A DNA stretch of 5,883 nt, from positions 1-5,883 of the forward strand of contig SBEK01000214.1 of the NCBI GenBank assembly GCA_009668925.1, in the 5' to 3' direction. Source of the DNA: Deltaproteobacteria bacterium. GTDB lineage: Bacteria; Desulfobacterota; Syntrophia; Syntrophales; Smithellaceae. The position numbers and the translations under genes were made by a program. The notes beneath the pieces were generated by a model. The model ran no database searches. It was not told the DNA's origin and saw nothing but the letters and a program-made list of their open reading frames with translations. Of the stretch, positions 1 to 5,883 are shown piece after piece (position 1 is the stretch's first letter; each line of letters opens with the position of its first letter).

Positions 1-2114
1 TCCGGACGGAAAAACGCTTCGCGGTAATTTTCAATGCCGTAAACCTGGCTGCCCACGCGGACGTTAAGATACTTGTCGCCGCCCGGCGAAGCATTGTAGT
101 AGCCCTCCGGCGTGATGACGATCCATTCATCATGGACATAACCGAAACTGATGAACTGCGCCAGTTCCCTGCCGGTGGCGGCATCCCACAGGCGCACGGT
201 GTTGTCGTTGCCGGATGACAGCACGCGCCGGTTATCCGCCGAAAGCACGGCGGATTTGATCCTGTCGGTGTGCCCGGCCAACGTGCGGATTTCCTCGCCC
301 GTCTGAAAATTCCACAATTTCAGAATCCCCAGCCAGTCGCCGGACAAGAGATACTTCCCGTCGCCGGAGAGATGAAGGGTTTGAATAAATCCATGGTGGC
401 CGGAAAAAGTCCGGATTTTCCTGCCGCCGGCCACTTCGAACAGACGGATGTCATCATCGTTGGCCGCCACCCTGCCTCCGACGGCGAGCTGATTGCCGTC
501 AGAAGTAAAAGCCAGAGATCCAATGATCCCTTCAAACTCGGTTTGCATCATCACCTGCCGGTCGGAAATCCGGTAGACAACCGCTCTTTTATTCATCCGC
601 AGGGCAACGTAGCGTCCGTCGGGCGAGATCTCCCCCTCGGCGCCGTAAAATTTATTTTCCGGAAAACGATTTTCCAGCCGAATGGCCTGACGCGTCCGCA
701 TATCAATCAAGGCCACGGCATCATAACTTTTATAAGGCGCAACCGTATATCGGCCGTCAGGGGAAAAGGCGATGGGATTGCCGAAGCCCTCGAGCACGAC
801 GGCGTTGGCGTCGCGGGTAACAACCTGGTCCGTCTTGGCGTCCAGCAACTGGTAGCCTTTCTCATAAAATTTATCTTCGTAATCGCGCAGAGCCGGATCT
901 TCCATATTGATGGCGTAATACCGGTCGGAAAATACAAAACCCGCCTGCCGCCTTTCCCGGGGAAGACCGCTTTGACTGTCGTAGGTCTTGCGCAACGTGG
1001 GGGATAAAACAATGTGGATGCTCTTTTGGTCTCTGGAAAAATGAGCCAGCATGACCATGGCCGTGTTCCCGCCCAGCGTCCGGATTTTTTCCCGCCGGGC
1101 CACGTCCCAAATTTGTATTCTTTCGCTCGCCGTCACGGCAACGAGCCTTCCGTCCGGCGAAACGCTCACCGCATCGTCGGAGATGACATCATCGCTTAAT
1201 ATTGTTTCCGGCTGTCCGGAAGCGATATTCCAGATGGTCACGGCCCCTTTGGCAACAGAGACAATGCGGCGGCTATCCGGCATAAACGCCATGGCGCCGT
1301 GTGTGCCTCCCCGGTTGTCCTGAAAAATTTTAGACTGCTTTTTGATCCGCATGTCCCAGAGGATGATTTTTCCATCCTTTCCCGCCGAAGCCAGATATTG
1401 TCCATCCGGTGAAAAAGCCACGCGGAGGACACCGCCTGTGTGTCCGGTGAAGCGCTGAAATTCCTTGCCCGATTTTACATGCCAGAGCCGAACGACGCTG
1501 TCAGACACATTGGCGCCGTAAACGCCGGTTCCCGAAGCCAGATATTTCCCGTCCGGCGAGAAGGCGACCGACGCAAACTGTTGGGTTTGTTCCCTGAGCA
1601 TCCTGATCCTGTTTCCTGTTTTGGCATCGAATAGTTGTATGACATAGCGGTGGACGTTGTTGTCTTCCCGCAAAGCACAGGCGGCGGCAATCCTTGAACC
1701 GTCCGGCGAAAAGGCAACAGATGTCGCATCCGACAAATATTTGCCGCCGACCGGAATCGTCCGCACATCCCCGCCGGTTTTTGCATCCCAGATCATGATG
1801 TCGCTGGTAAATCCGCCTGCGGCAAGCCGACTTCCGTCCGGGCTGAAAGCCAGAGAAAGAATCCAGGAGAAAGCATCGGTAAAGCCGGTGGTTGATGTCC
1901 GTACCTGCCGTCCGGATTCCACGTCCCAGATTCTGGCGCGATTATCCTGGCCGCCCGAGGCGAGGTATTTTCCGTCGGGAGAAAAAACGATGGAAGAAAT
2001 ACTCCGGGAATGACCCGTCTGAACAGAGATTTCGGGGACATCCGCCCCCAGGGCAACAGATGTTAAAAACACCACCCACAAGAAACAGAAACTAAAAAAC
2101 AATTTTTTATTCAC
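1..2114 (-). CDS. Exported WD40 beta-propeller protein, probably WD40-caspase-like fusion (3' end outside window)
   Basis: The frame is open for 704 codons with no stop or frameshift and leaves the window at position 1. The start is GTG at 2114, chosen because AGAGG lies 6 nt upstream and the first residues form a signal peptide: MNKK, a hydrophobic stretch to about residue 23, then ALGADVPE as the likely cleavage zone. Repeats carry FSPDG at residues 44, 90, 135, 185, 234 and 450, closing W-D pairs at 63, 109, 253, 336 and 643, and G-H pairs at 34, 224, 572 and 614. I count about seven blades before residue 350 and five or six after 446, fitting two propellers. Residues 662-704 (HDEWIVITPEGYYNAS..., then KYLNVRV, VYGIENYREAFFRP) match the segment that, in related bacterial proteins, joins WD40 repeats to a caspase-like peptidase C14 domain. 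That domain would lie beyond the window, so its presence is inference. WD40 propellers bind partner proteins; the signal peptide puts this one in the periplasm or envelope. Confidence 0.9.
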   Translation of the reverse strand, partial: MNKKLFFSFCFLWVVFLTSVALGADVPEISVQTGHSRSISSIVFSPDGKYLASGGQDNRARIWDVESGRQVRTSTTGFTDAFSWILSLAFSPDGSRLAAGGFTSDIMIWDAKTGGDVRTIPVGGKYLSDATSVAFSPDGSRIAAACALREDNNVHRYVIQLFDAKTGNRIRMLREQTQQFASVAFSPDGKYLASGTGVYGANVSDSVVRLWHVKSGKEFQRFTGHTGGVLRVAFSPDGQYLASAGKDGKIILWDMRIKKQSKIFQDNRGGTHGAMAFMPDSRRIVSVAKGAVTIWNIASGQPETILSDDVISDDAVSVSPDGRLVAVTASERIQIWDVARREKIRTLGGNTAMVMLAHFSRDQKSIHIVLSPTLRKTYDSQSGLPRERRQAGFVFSDRYYAINMEDPALRDYEDKFYEKGYQLLDAKTDQVVTRDANAVVLEGFGNPIAFSPDGRYTVAPYKSYDAVALIDMRTRQAIRLENRFPENKFYGAEGEISPDGRYVALRMNKRAVVYRISDRQVMMQTEFEGIIGSLAFTSDGNQLAVGGRVAANDDDIRLFEVAGGRKIRTFSGHHGFIQTLHLSGDGKYLLSGDWLGILKLWNFQTGEEIRTLAGHTDRIKSAVLSADNRRVLSSGNDNTVRLWDAATGRELAQFISFGYVHDEWIVITPEGYYNASPGGDKYLNVRVGSQVYGIENYREAFFRP

Positions 2115-2120
2115 ACCAAT

Positions 2121-2125
2121 CCTCT
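2121..2125 (-). promoter_or_regulatory. Ribosome binding site of the WD40 gene
   Basis: On the minus strand this reads AGAGG, six bases before GTG at 2114. It decides the start: no ATG in this frame precedes a better site, and this start gives a complete signal peptide with a basic n-region. The 73-nt gap upstream (2115-2187) shows no convincing terminator; a CATAAT sequence in it lies too close to the start and lacks a recognisable -35 partner. Confidence 0.65.
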
Positions 2126-2187
2126 ATTATGTGCTGCAAGTTGCGAGATGCTCTCTATACCCATCGCCTTTCCCGATCCACCATTCA

Positions 2188-2427
2188 CTATTTCACTTTC
2201 CCCACCGGAAACACTTTCGGAATGCTGTCCGGCAATTTCCTTTTACCCTGGCGACGCGGCATCACCGCCTTGTGCCTTCCGCTGATCTCCTGTTCGTTTT
2301 CCTGCACGAAAACCGATTCATCGCCGATCATTTCTGCATTGACCGGAATCGGCTTCAGGCAGGCATAAAGGCCCGCGCCCAAAATATGCATCAATAATAT
2401 TCCCGCAAAACCTTTCAAGGTTTTCAA
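2188..2427 (-). CDS. Small membrane-anchored or lipoprotein-like protein, 79 residues, unknown function
   Basis: I do not recognise a family. With a TTG start at 2427 the product begins MKTLKGF and has one hydrophobic segment at about residues 6-24, ending L-Y-A-C at 20-23. This could be a single transmembrane anchor, or a lipoprotein signal with an imperfect lipobox (Tyr at -2 is unusual). The rest is soluble: an acidic stretch (about 32-48) followed by a basic, Arg/Lys-rich tail (51-79). The TTG is chosen because GGGG lies 8 nt upstream and the N-terminus then has the K-rich plus hydrophobic pattern of exported proteins. A longer frame opens at an ATG-type start at 2523, but it would overlap the upstream gene by over 50 nt and puts charged residues in front of the membrane segment. 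The gene follows the YdjM-like gene by 43 nt and is probably cotranscribed with it. Confidence 0.6.
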   Translation of the reverse strand: MKTLKGFAGILLMHILGAGLYACLKPIPVNAEMIGDESVFVQENEQEISGRHKAVMPRRQGKRKLPDSIPKVFPVGKVK

Positions 2428-2468
2428 CTTAATGTCCCCATGGTGACCCCGTTTGCCGCCGATGCCAC
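2424..2468 (-). other. Candidate 14-codon leader ORF overlapping the start of the 79-residue gene
   Basis: GTG at 2468 lies 9 nt after a strong AAAGGAGG and 2 nt after the TAG of the YdjM-like gene. The frame encodes VASAANGVTMGTLS and ends in TGA at 2426-2424, which overlaps the TTG start of the next gene (TTGA). This arrangement is typical of translational coupling. The peptide is too short to assign. Alternatives are that the region is only a spacer, or that a sequencing or real frameshift separates this N-terminus from the following gene. Confidence 0.3.
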
Positions 2469-2470
2469 GC

Positions 2471-3052
2471 CTACGCGCCTCCTTTGCTTTTTTGAGGGAA
2501 TCTCCGGCGCAATGTCTGCACAAAGGCCTGATCGGCCCGTGCAGAAATCATTTCCAGCGGCGAATAGCCCCGTTTCCACGCCAGATAAAAACAAAGCAGC
2601 AGCAAGGCCATCGAGAGAGCAATATTGGGCCAGGCGTTCAAATCCCACTGGCCGTTCCAGGCAAACTGCCAGGCATCGGAAAAGGGCGTCAGGTAGGGGA
2701 TAGGCCAATGATCGTTGTCCGGTCCTCTGGCTCCCAAAATATCTCCGAGCAAATGAATATGAAAACTGACAAACACAAGGAAGGCCACGCGCCAGCGTCG
2801 CCCGGTAAGAAAGAAACTGACCGCCGAAACGAATAACGCAAACGTCAGGTTGTGCAAGACCGTGTGGTGGTAGGCAGACCACCAGAGCATCTCATGCCTT
2901 GATCCTCTGGTCAGGATTTCTGCCGCGAGGCCGAGTCCATCGAGATCAGGGACAACGGCGGCCAACGTCACCGCGGCCCTTTCCCGGCGGGCAAGGGTCC
3001 CGTCCGCACTGGCGACGGTCCAGCCGAGCAACAGGTGGGTGATTGGATTCAT
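2471..3052 (-). CDS. YdjM/DUF457-family membrane-bound putative metal-dependent hydrolase, 193 residues
   Basis: The protein begins MNPITHLLLGW, the usual opening of DUF457/YdjM-type proteins, in which an early His is followed by a P-D-x-D motif and later His clusters. Here His6, PDLDG at 35-39, YHHTVLHN at 61-68 and FHIHLLGD at 97-104 are all present, so the presumed metal ligands look intact. Hydrophobic segments lie at about 68-83, 88-106 and 142-157; the last 35 residues are basic and probably cytoplasmic. Length is normal for the family. Members are annotated as inner-membrane hydrolases, but substrates are largely unknown; E. coli YdjM is LexA-regulated. ATG at 3052 is the only reasonable start, although its ribosome binding site (GAAAG) is weak. 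It follows the 274-residue membrane protein after 98 nt and precedes the small membrane protein gene. Confidence 0.85.
   Translation of the reverse strand: MNPITHLLLGWTVASADGTLARRERAAVTLAAVVPDLDGLGLAAEILTRGSRHEMLWWSAYHHTVLHNLTFALFVSAVSFFLTGRRWRVAFLVFVSFHIHLLGDILGARGPDNDHWPIPYLTPFSDAWQFAWNGQWDLNAWPNIALSMALLLLCFYLAWKRGYSPLEMISARADQAFVQTLRRRFPQKSKGGA
2478..2485 (-). promoter_or_regulatory. Strong Shine-Dalgarno sequence at the end of the YdjM-like gene
   Basis: The minus strand reads AAAGGAGG, the best anti-16S match I see in the window. It lies within the last codons of the hydrolase gene. It is correctly spaced (9 nt) for the GTG at 2468 but is about 50 nt from the TTG at 2427, so it does not directly serve the start I prefer for the 79-residue protein. 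Confidence 0.5.
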
Positions 3053-3081
3053 ACCGTTTCTTTCATCCGGAAATTTTTCCT

Positions 3082-3108
3082 CTTATGAACTGTAAGCTTA
3101 CCTGTCAG
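3082..3108 (-). promoter_or_regulatory. Weak promoter candidate with an embedded 10-bp palindrome
   Basis: In the 98-nt gap before the YdjM-like gene, the minus strand has CTGACA (3108-3103), then 15 nt, then CATAAG (3087-3082). These match the sigma70 -35 in five positions and the -10 in four, with a short spacer. Between them lies the perfect palindrome GTAAGCTTAC (3092-3101), where a repressor could block RNA polymerase. Such matches arise by chance easily, so this is only a candidate. Confidence 0.2.
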
Positions 3109-3150
3109 CATTTCCCTTCATCTGAACGCCCGCCGCATATGGTATGGTGA

Positions 3151-3975
3151 TCAATCGGCAAAACCCGTTTTGGCTTGTGTGATCTTCCGGCCGTCGTGCG
3201 CGACGATACAGTGATTCCGGCCCAGACCCTCTTTCGGTACGATGATGATCACATCGGGTTTGCGGATGACTTTATAGTCGGCTTCGGAAAATTTGGACAG
3301 ATAGTCGGCAAGCGGCATTCCCGGCTTCGCCTCCGCGCAGGCCCGGGCAGCCGTCTGACGGGCCTGATGCTGGTCATAGACAAAGTAGCCGGCCGCCAGA
3401 CCGATGAGGAGCACGACGCCGTAGATGATCAAACGCACGGACGACTTCAGTTTTCGACGGGCAGTCGTTGCGCCGCTTTGCGGCCACAGGATTTTTCGGG
3501 CGGTTTTTCTGAGCAGATAATAAAGGCCGGCCGCGCCCAGGATGAACAAGAACGGCGCGCCTTTTTCACTCTCGAAAAGAGGCAGAAAAGGCAAAATGAA
3601 GAAGGAAAGAAAAATCAGGATGGCCGGCCAGCGGGCGAAGCGCGCATAACGGATCAGTCCCGAACCGGTCACCGACGCGACAAACGCGTAAACGACGGCG
3701 CAGGCCACATCCGGAATGCCGCCTGCGGCAATCGCCCGGATATTGATCAATACGGGAACGCAAATAAAGATCAGGAGAAAGCCGATGATCCGGATGGAAA
3801 CATAAGCGCCCTGTTCGTCCTTGAGCCTCTTCCTTTCTTCCTTGGTCACCCACCGCTTTTGAAAGAGCAGCAGGCCTTTGCCGCGGGCTTCCTCCTTCGT
3901 TAATCCGTCGAGCGGAATGCCCCAATCGGTGTTGATCAGCAAATCCATTCGTTCGGGCTGATACTTCTTTAACAT
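3151..3975 (-). CDS. Unassigned polytopic membrane protein with C-terminal soluble domain, 274 residues
   Basis: I do not recognise the family. The order is: a hydrophilic N-terminal region (1-58) containing RWVTKEERKRLKDE at 41-54, a short motif style seen in many unrelated proteins; hydrophobic segments at about 60-79, 83-108, 117-134, 139-155 and 180-200; and a C-terminal domain of about 70 residues with Cys213 and Cys256 and the stretch KPGMPLADYLSKF (217-229), a little like the start of small SmpA/BamE-type domains, though this is weak. With five segments the two ends would be on opposite sides, and the two cysteines could form a disulfide if the C-terminus is periplasmic. ATG at 3975 overlaps the end of the preceding gene (ATGTTAA), suggesting coupled translation; AAGGAAAG lies about 12 nt upstream. 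The next ATG (codon 10) lacks a ribosome binding site. Confidence 0.8.
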   Translation of the reverse strand: MLKKYQPERMDLLINTDWGIPLDGLTKEEARGKGLLLFQKRWVTKEERKRLKDEQGAYVSIRIIGFLLIFICVPVLINIRAIAAGGIPDVACAVVYAFVASVTGSGLIRYARFARWPAILIFLSFFILPFLPLFESEKGAPFLFILGAAGLYYLLRKTARKILWPQSGATTARRKLKSSVRLIIYGVVLLIGLAAGYFVYDQHQARQTAARACAEAKPGMPLADYLSKFSEADYKVIRKPDVIIIVPKEGLGRNHCIVAHDGRKITQAKTGFAD

Positions 3976-4502
3976 GGGTATTTGCTTTCCTTCCCGATCG
4001 CCGCATAACCCGTATGCCCCGCGTCGTTAACGGCGCCTTGAATTGAGGCCTGGGGCGGGGTGCGCCGTTTAAAGTACGGGTCCTCCTTCATGTGCAGGAC
4101 GGCAAACAAAAGAAAGAGGAAGAGGAACACGACAAAAAGAACCAGCACATTGGCCTTCAAACGACCCAGCGCCGTGAAGAAACCCGCTATCCCGGATTCA
4201 TCCCCTCCCTTGTTCGGCAGCTTGTAAAGCCGGACCAATAAGGTACAAGGTCCGATAACGGGAATCACCGCCACGATGGCCGTTCCATAAAAACGTCCCT
4301 CGCCTGCGGGTTCATAGCCTCTGTGTTTCCATTCCGCATAGGCGGCGATGACCAGGATAAACCAGGATAGGGGATATATGATGGTAAAAAACAACTCCCC
4401 TCCCGCCGCGGTCGTCATCCCGACCAGCATGGCGGCCGCGTGGCCGACGAGCCCGCAAACCAGGGCATTGCGTCCGATTTTGGTATAGGCAATTTTCGGC
4501 AT
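3969..4502 (-). CDS. Unassigned membrane protein with about four transmembrane segments, 177 residues
   Basis: No family is recognised. ATG at 4502 gives MPKIAYTKIGRN and lies 4 nt after the TAA of the ankyrin gene; an upstream ATG at 4550 would add 16 residues, overlap that gene by 44 nt and place a very basic stretch in front, so it is less likely. Hydrophobic segments are at about 12-33, 36-55, 71-92 and 117-137, the last very Leu/Phe/Val-rich. Between segments three and four is a Gly/Asp/Lys-rich loop (94-106). The tail from 138 is polar and ends in Cys as the last residue. The ribosome binding site is weak (AGAAGA within the end of the ankyrin gene), consistent with translation coupled to the upstream gene. 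The stop overlaps the start of the next gene by 7 nt. Position between the ankyrin protein and a second membrane protein suggests the three act together. Confidence 0.8.
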   Translation of the reverse strand: MPKIAYTKIGRNALVCGLVGHAAAMLVGMTTAAGGELFFTIIYPLSWFILVIAAYAEWKHRGYEPAGEGRFYGTAIVAVIPVIGPCTLLVRLYKLPNKGGDESGIAGFFTALGRLKANVLVLFVVFLFLFLLFAVLHMKEDPYFKRRTPPQASIQGAVNDAGHTGYAAIGKESKYPC

Positions 4503-4506
4503 AGGC

Positions 4507-5883
4507 TTATCTTCTGCGCCGTATCTGCGACGTTGAGCCGGCTTCTTCAAGGACCATCGGGACGTCTTTCGGTTTTTCCAGCACCCGCATGAGGTATTGC
4601 CCGCCCGCCCTGAATGGGCCTGACAGGCGCAGCATCACGTCATGCAGGGAATATTCGACAACCATCTGGTTTCCGCGCAGGACGGGCTTCCCCAATCCGA
4701 TGGAGTAAAGCCATTCGGCGGAATGCCCCAGAAAAACGCACGCCACCACATATCTTTCAAAATCGATGGCCGGCGCCGGCTTATTAAACGCCCGCTGCCA
4801 GAGTTCGGACCACTCGGCCGGTGCGTCCACCACCCTGATGAACGGCTCTTTTTGCTTGGAAACGTTTCCTTGCCATTCCATTCCCAGATATTCGCGGGGG
4901 GCTCCGGCTTTCTCCAGGATGCTCACCATCGCCGGCTTGTCGCCCTCCACCGCATACGTCCAGGCCGATTTGCCGGCCTTATCTTTCAGAGAAAGAGACG
5001 CCGCGCTTCCCTTTTCGGCCAGCACCTTCACGACATCCGCATTGAAGTTTTTTACCGCCAGAATCAATGCCGTTTCGCCTTTCTTGTTGACCGCATTGAC
5101 ATCGGCGCCGTGATCGACCAGATACCGCGTATTGGCGAGGTTCGATGACTTGAAGGATTTAACGGCTTTCATGAGCGCCGACTCTCCCTCATCATCCTGC
5201 ATATTGACATCTGCGCCCCGCGCAACGAGAAATTCCAAAAGGTCCGCGTCTTCATCCGCCGCCAGCATCAAGAGCGTTCCGCCGGCAAAACCGCGCGCGT
5301 TCACATCCGCATTCTTGATGAGCAGAAGTTTGACGATCTCCAGATTGCCGGAAACCACCGCCTGTCCGAGTGCTTCCCGCCGGTCAAAATTTCCGCCATT
5401 CGAAAGGAGTATTTTCACAATGGGGAGATTTTTCGCGGCGATCGCTTTGCTAAGCGCCGTGTCCCCGTATTTCGACTTCCGGCCGGCATCCGCCCCGGCT
5501 TTTAAGAGGGCTTCTGCCGCTGCGACATTGCCCTTCTCGCAAGCCATCATCAGAACCGTCACCTGATTCTCGTCGACGGCATTGACATCCGCCTTGTGGC
5601 CGATCAGCAATTTGACGATATCGGTGCTGCCTCCTTCCAGGGCGATCATCAGAGCCGTTTGTCCTTCGTTATATCGCTCATTGGGGTTCGCGCCGGCAGC
5701 AAGCAAAAGACCGGCCACTTTTGTCTTCCCGCCCATCACGGCATAAATCAGGGCGTCGCCCTTGTTGAGATTCCGGACATTCACAGCGGCCTTGTTTTTA
5801 AGCAGTTCACTTACGACATCCGCATGACCTTTGATCGACGCATAAATCAGCGCCGTATTGTTGGCGCCGTTTCCGGCGTTCAC
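4507..5883 (-). CDS. Ankyrin-repeat protein with PrcB-like C-terminal domain (5' end outside window)
   Basis: The frame is open at the right edge, so the first 458 visible codons are only part of the gene; the GTG at 5883 encodes a Val inside a repeat, not a start. About ten ankyrin repeats occupy visible residues 4-335, with typical T-A-L openings and G-A-D-V-N or close variants ending the repeats (for example near 99-102, 191-195, 223-227 and 259-263). Repeat six is short and repeat eight has a few extra residues (about 242-252). Residues 346-448 form a separate domain: W358 and W362, PAIDFERYVVACVFLG (371-386), then YSIGL and a strand-rich remainder. This resembles the PrcB_C domain named after PrcB of the Treponema denticola dentilisin complex; the assignment is tentative. 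The protein ends in four arginines. Ankyrin repeats bind proteins, so this is probably an adaptor. Whether it is exported cannot be judged without the N-terminus. Confidence 0.9.
   Translation of the reverse strand: MNAGNGANNTALIYASIKGHADVVSELLKNKAAVNVRNLNKGDALIYAVMGGKTKVAGLLLAAGANPNERYNEGQTALMIALEGGSTDIVKLLIGHKADVNAVDENQVTVLMMACEKGNVAAAEALLKAGADAGRKSKYGDTALSKAIAAKNLPIVKILLSNGGNFDRREALGQAVVSGNLEIVKLLLIKNADVNARGFAGGTLLMLAADEDADLLEFLVARGADVNMQDDEGESALMKAVKSFKSSNLANTRYLVDHGADVNAVNKKGETALILAVKNFNADVVKVLAEKGSAASLSLKDKAGKSAWTYAVEGDKPAMVSILEKAGAPREYLGMEWQGNVSKQKEPFIRVVDAPAEWSELWQRAFNKPAPAIDFERYVVACVFLGHSAEWLYSIGLGKPVLRGNQMVVEYSLHDVMLRLSGPFRAGGQYLMRVLEKPKDVPMVLEEAGSTSQIRRRR

Noticed and set aside
270..1007. 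Plus-strand open frame of 245 codons opposite the WD40 gene
   Set aside because: It lies wholly antisense to a frame with unmistakable WD40 repeats and a signal peptide. Its product has no recognisable motif, and long antisense frames are common opposite moderately GC-rich genes.
1..2114. Recurrent plus-strand sequence of the type CCGTCCGGCGA as a dispersed DNA repeat or uptake/recombination site
   Set aside because: Each copy falls on the FSPDG core of a WD40 blade in the same frame, so it is explained by protein repetition.
2131..2187. Short inverted repeats GAGA-TGC-TCTC and GCAA-G-TTGC in the gap before the WD40 gene
   Set aside because: The stems are only four base pairs with tiny loops and no following T-run, so neither terminator nor operator can be supported.
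2428..2523. Extended start at 2523 for the small membrane protein
   Set aside because: It overlaps the YdjM-like gene by 53 nt and adds a charged segment that would spoil the export-like N-terminus; no good ribosome binding site was seen for it.
3069..3080. GGAAATTTTTCC as a terminator hairpin
   Set aside because: The loop would be only two bases, the stem is AT-rich, and it sits just upstream of a start codon rather than after a stop.
3090..3105. LexA-like box upstream of the YdjM-like gene, suggested by CTGT-N8-CTGT
   Set aside because: The half-sites are in direct rather than inverted orientation; the E. coli-type box requires CTGT-N8-ACAG. No other LexA consensus fits well.
3175..3903. 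Plus-strand open frame of 242 codons opposite the 274-residue membrane protein
   Set aside because: The minus-strand product has clear membrane segments and an overlapping start with its neighbour. The plus-strand product is rich in Arg, Gly, Asp and Gln without any domain pattern.
4503..4550. Upstream ATG at 4550 for the four-segment membrane protein
   Set aside because: It would add MKKPAQRRRYGAEDKP inside the ankyrin gene; ATG at 4502 lies just after the ankyrin stop and gives a more ordinary N-terminus.

Overview
The window reads as a stretch of chromosome from a Gram-negative bacterium with moderate GC content. The style of the WD40 protein and its C-terminal signature, the YdjM-like membrane protein and the loose packing recall Desulfobacterota (old Deltaproteobacteria, for example Syntrophus or Smithella relatives). 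This taxonomic guess is inference only. All supported genes lie on the minus strand, so transcription runs from high to low coordinates. There are no RNA genes, insertion sequences, CRISPR arrays or recombinase genes.

In transcription order: (1) 5883-4507, an N-terminally cut ankyrin-repeat protein with about ten repeats and a C-terminal domain resembling PrcB_C; (2) 4502-3969, a 177-residue protein with about four membrane segments, 4 nt downstream; (3) 3975-3151, a 274-residue protein with about five membrane segments and a small C-terminal domain, overlapping gene 2 by 7 nt (ATGTTAA); (4) after a 98-nt gap holding a 10-bp palindrome, 3052-2471, a DUF457/YdjM-type membrane-bound putative metal-dependent hydrolase; (5) 2427-2188, a 79-residue membrane-anchored or lipoprotein-like small protein with a TTG start, preceded by a possible 14-codon leader ORF that has the best Shine-Dalgarno sequence in the window; (6) after a 73-nt gap, 2114-1, a GTG-started, signal-peptide-bearing WD40 protein of at least 704 residues that runs off the left edge. 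I checked gene 6 codon by codon: it is one uninterrupted frame. It ends in the window at a signature known from WD40-caspase-like (peptidase C14) fusion proteins.

Genes 1-3 look like one translationally coupled unit. Genes 4-5 look like a second unit, and gene 6 has its own ribosome binding site. The locus combines repeat-scaffold proteins (ankyrin, WD40) with several unassigned membrane proteins, which suggests an envelope-associated assembly. No biochemical function for the whole can be read from the sequence. The most interesting items are the probable exported WD40-caspase protein, the ankyrin/PrcB-like fusion, the two orphan membrane proteins behind it, and the overlapping leader ORF.
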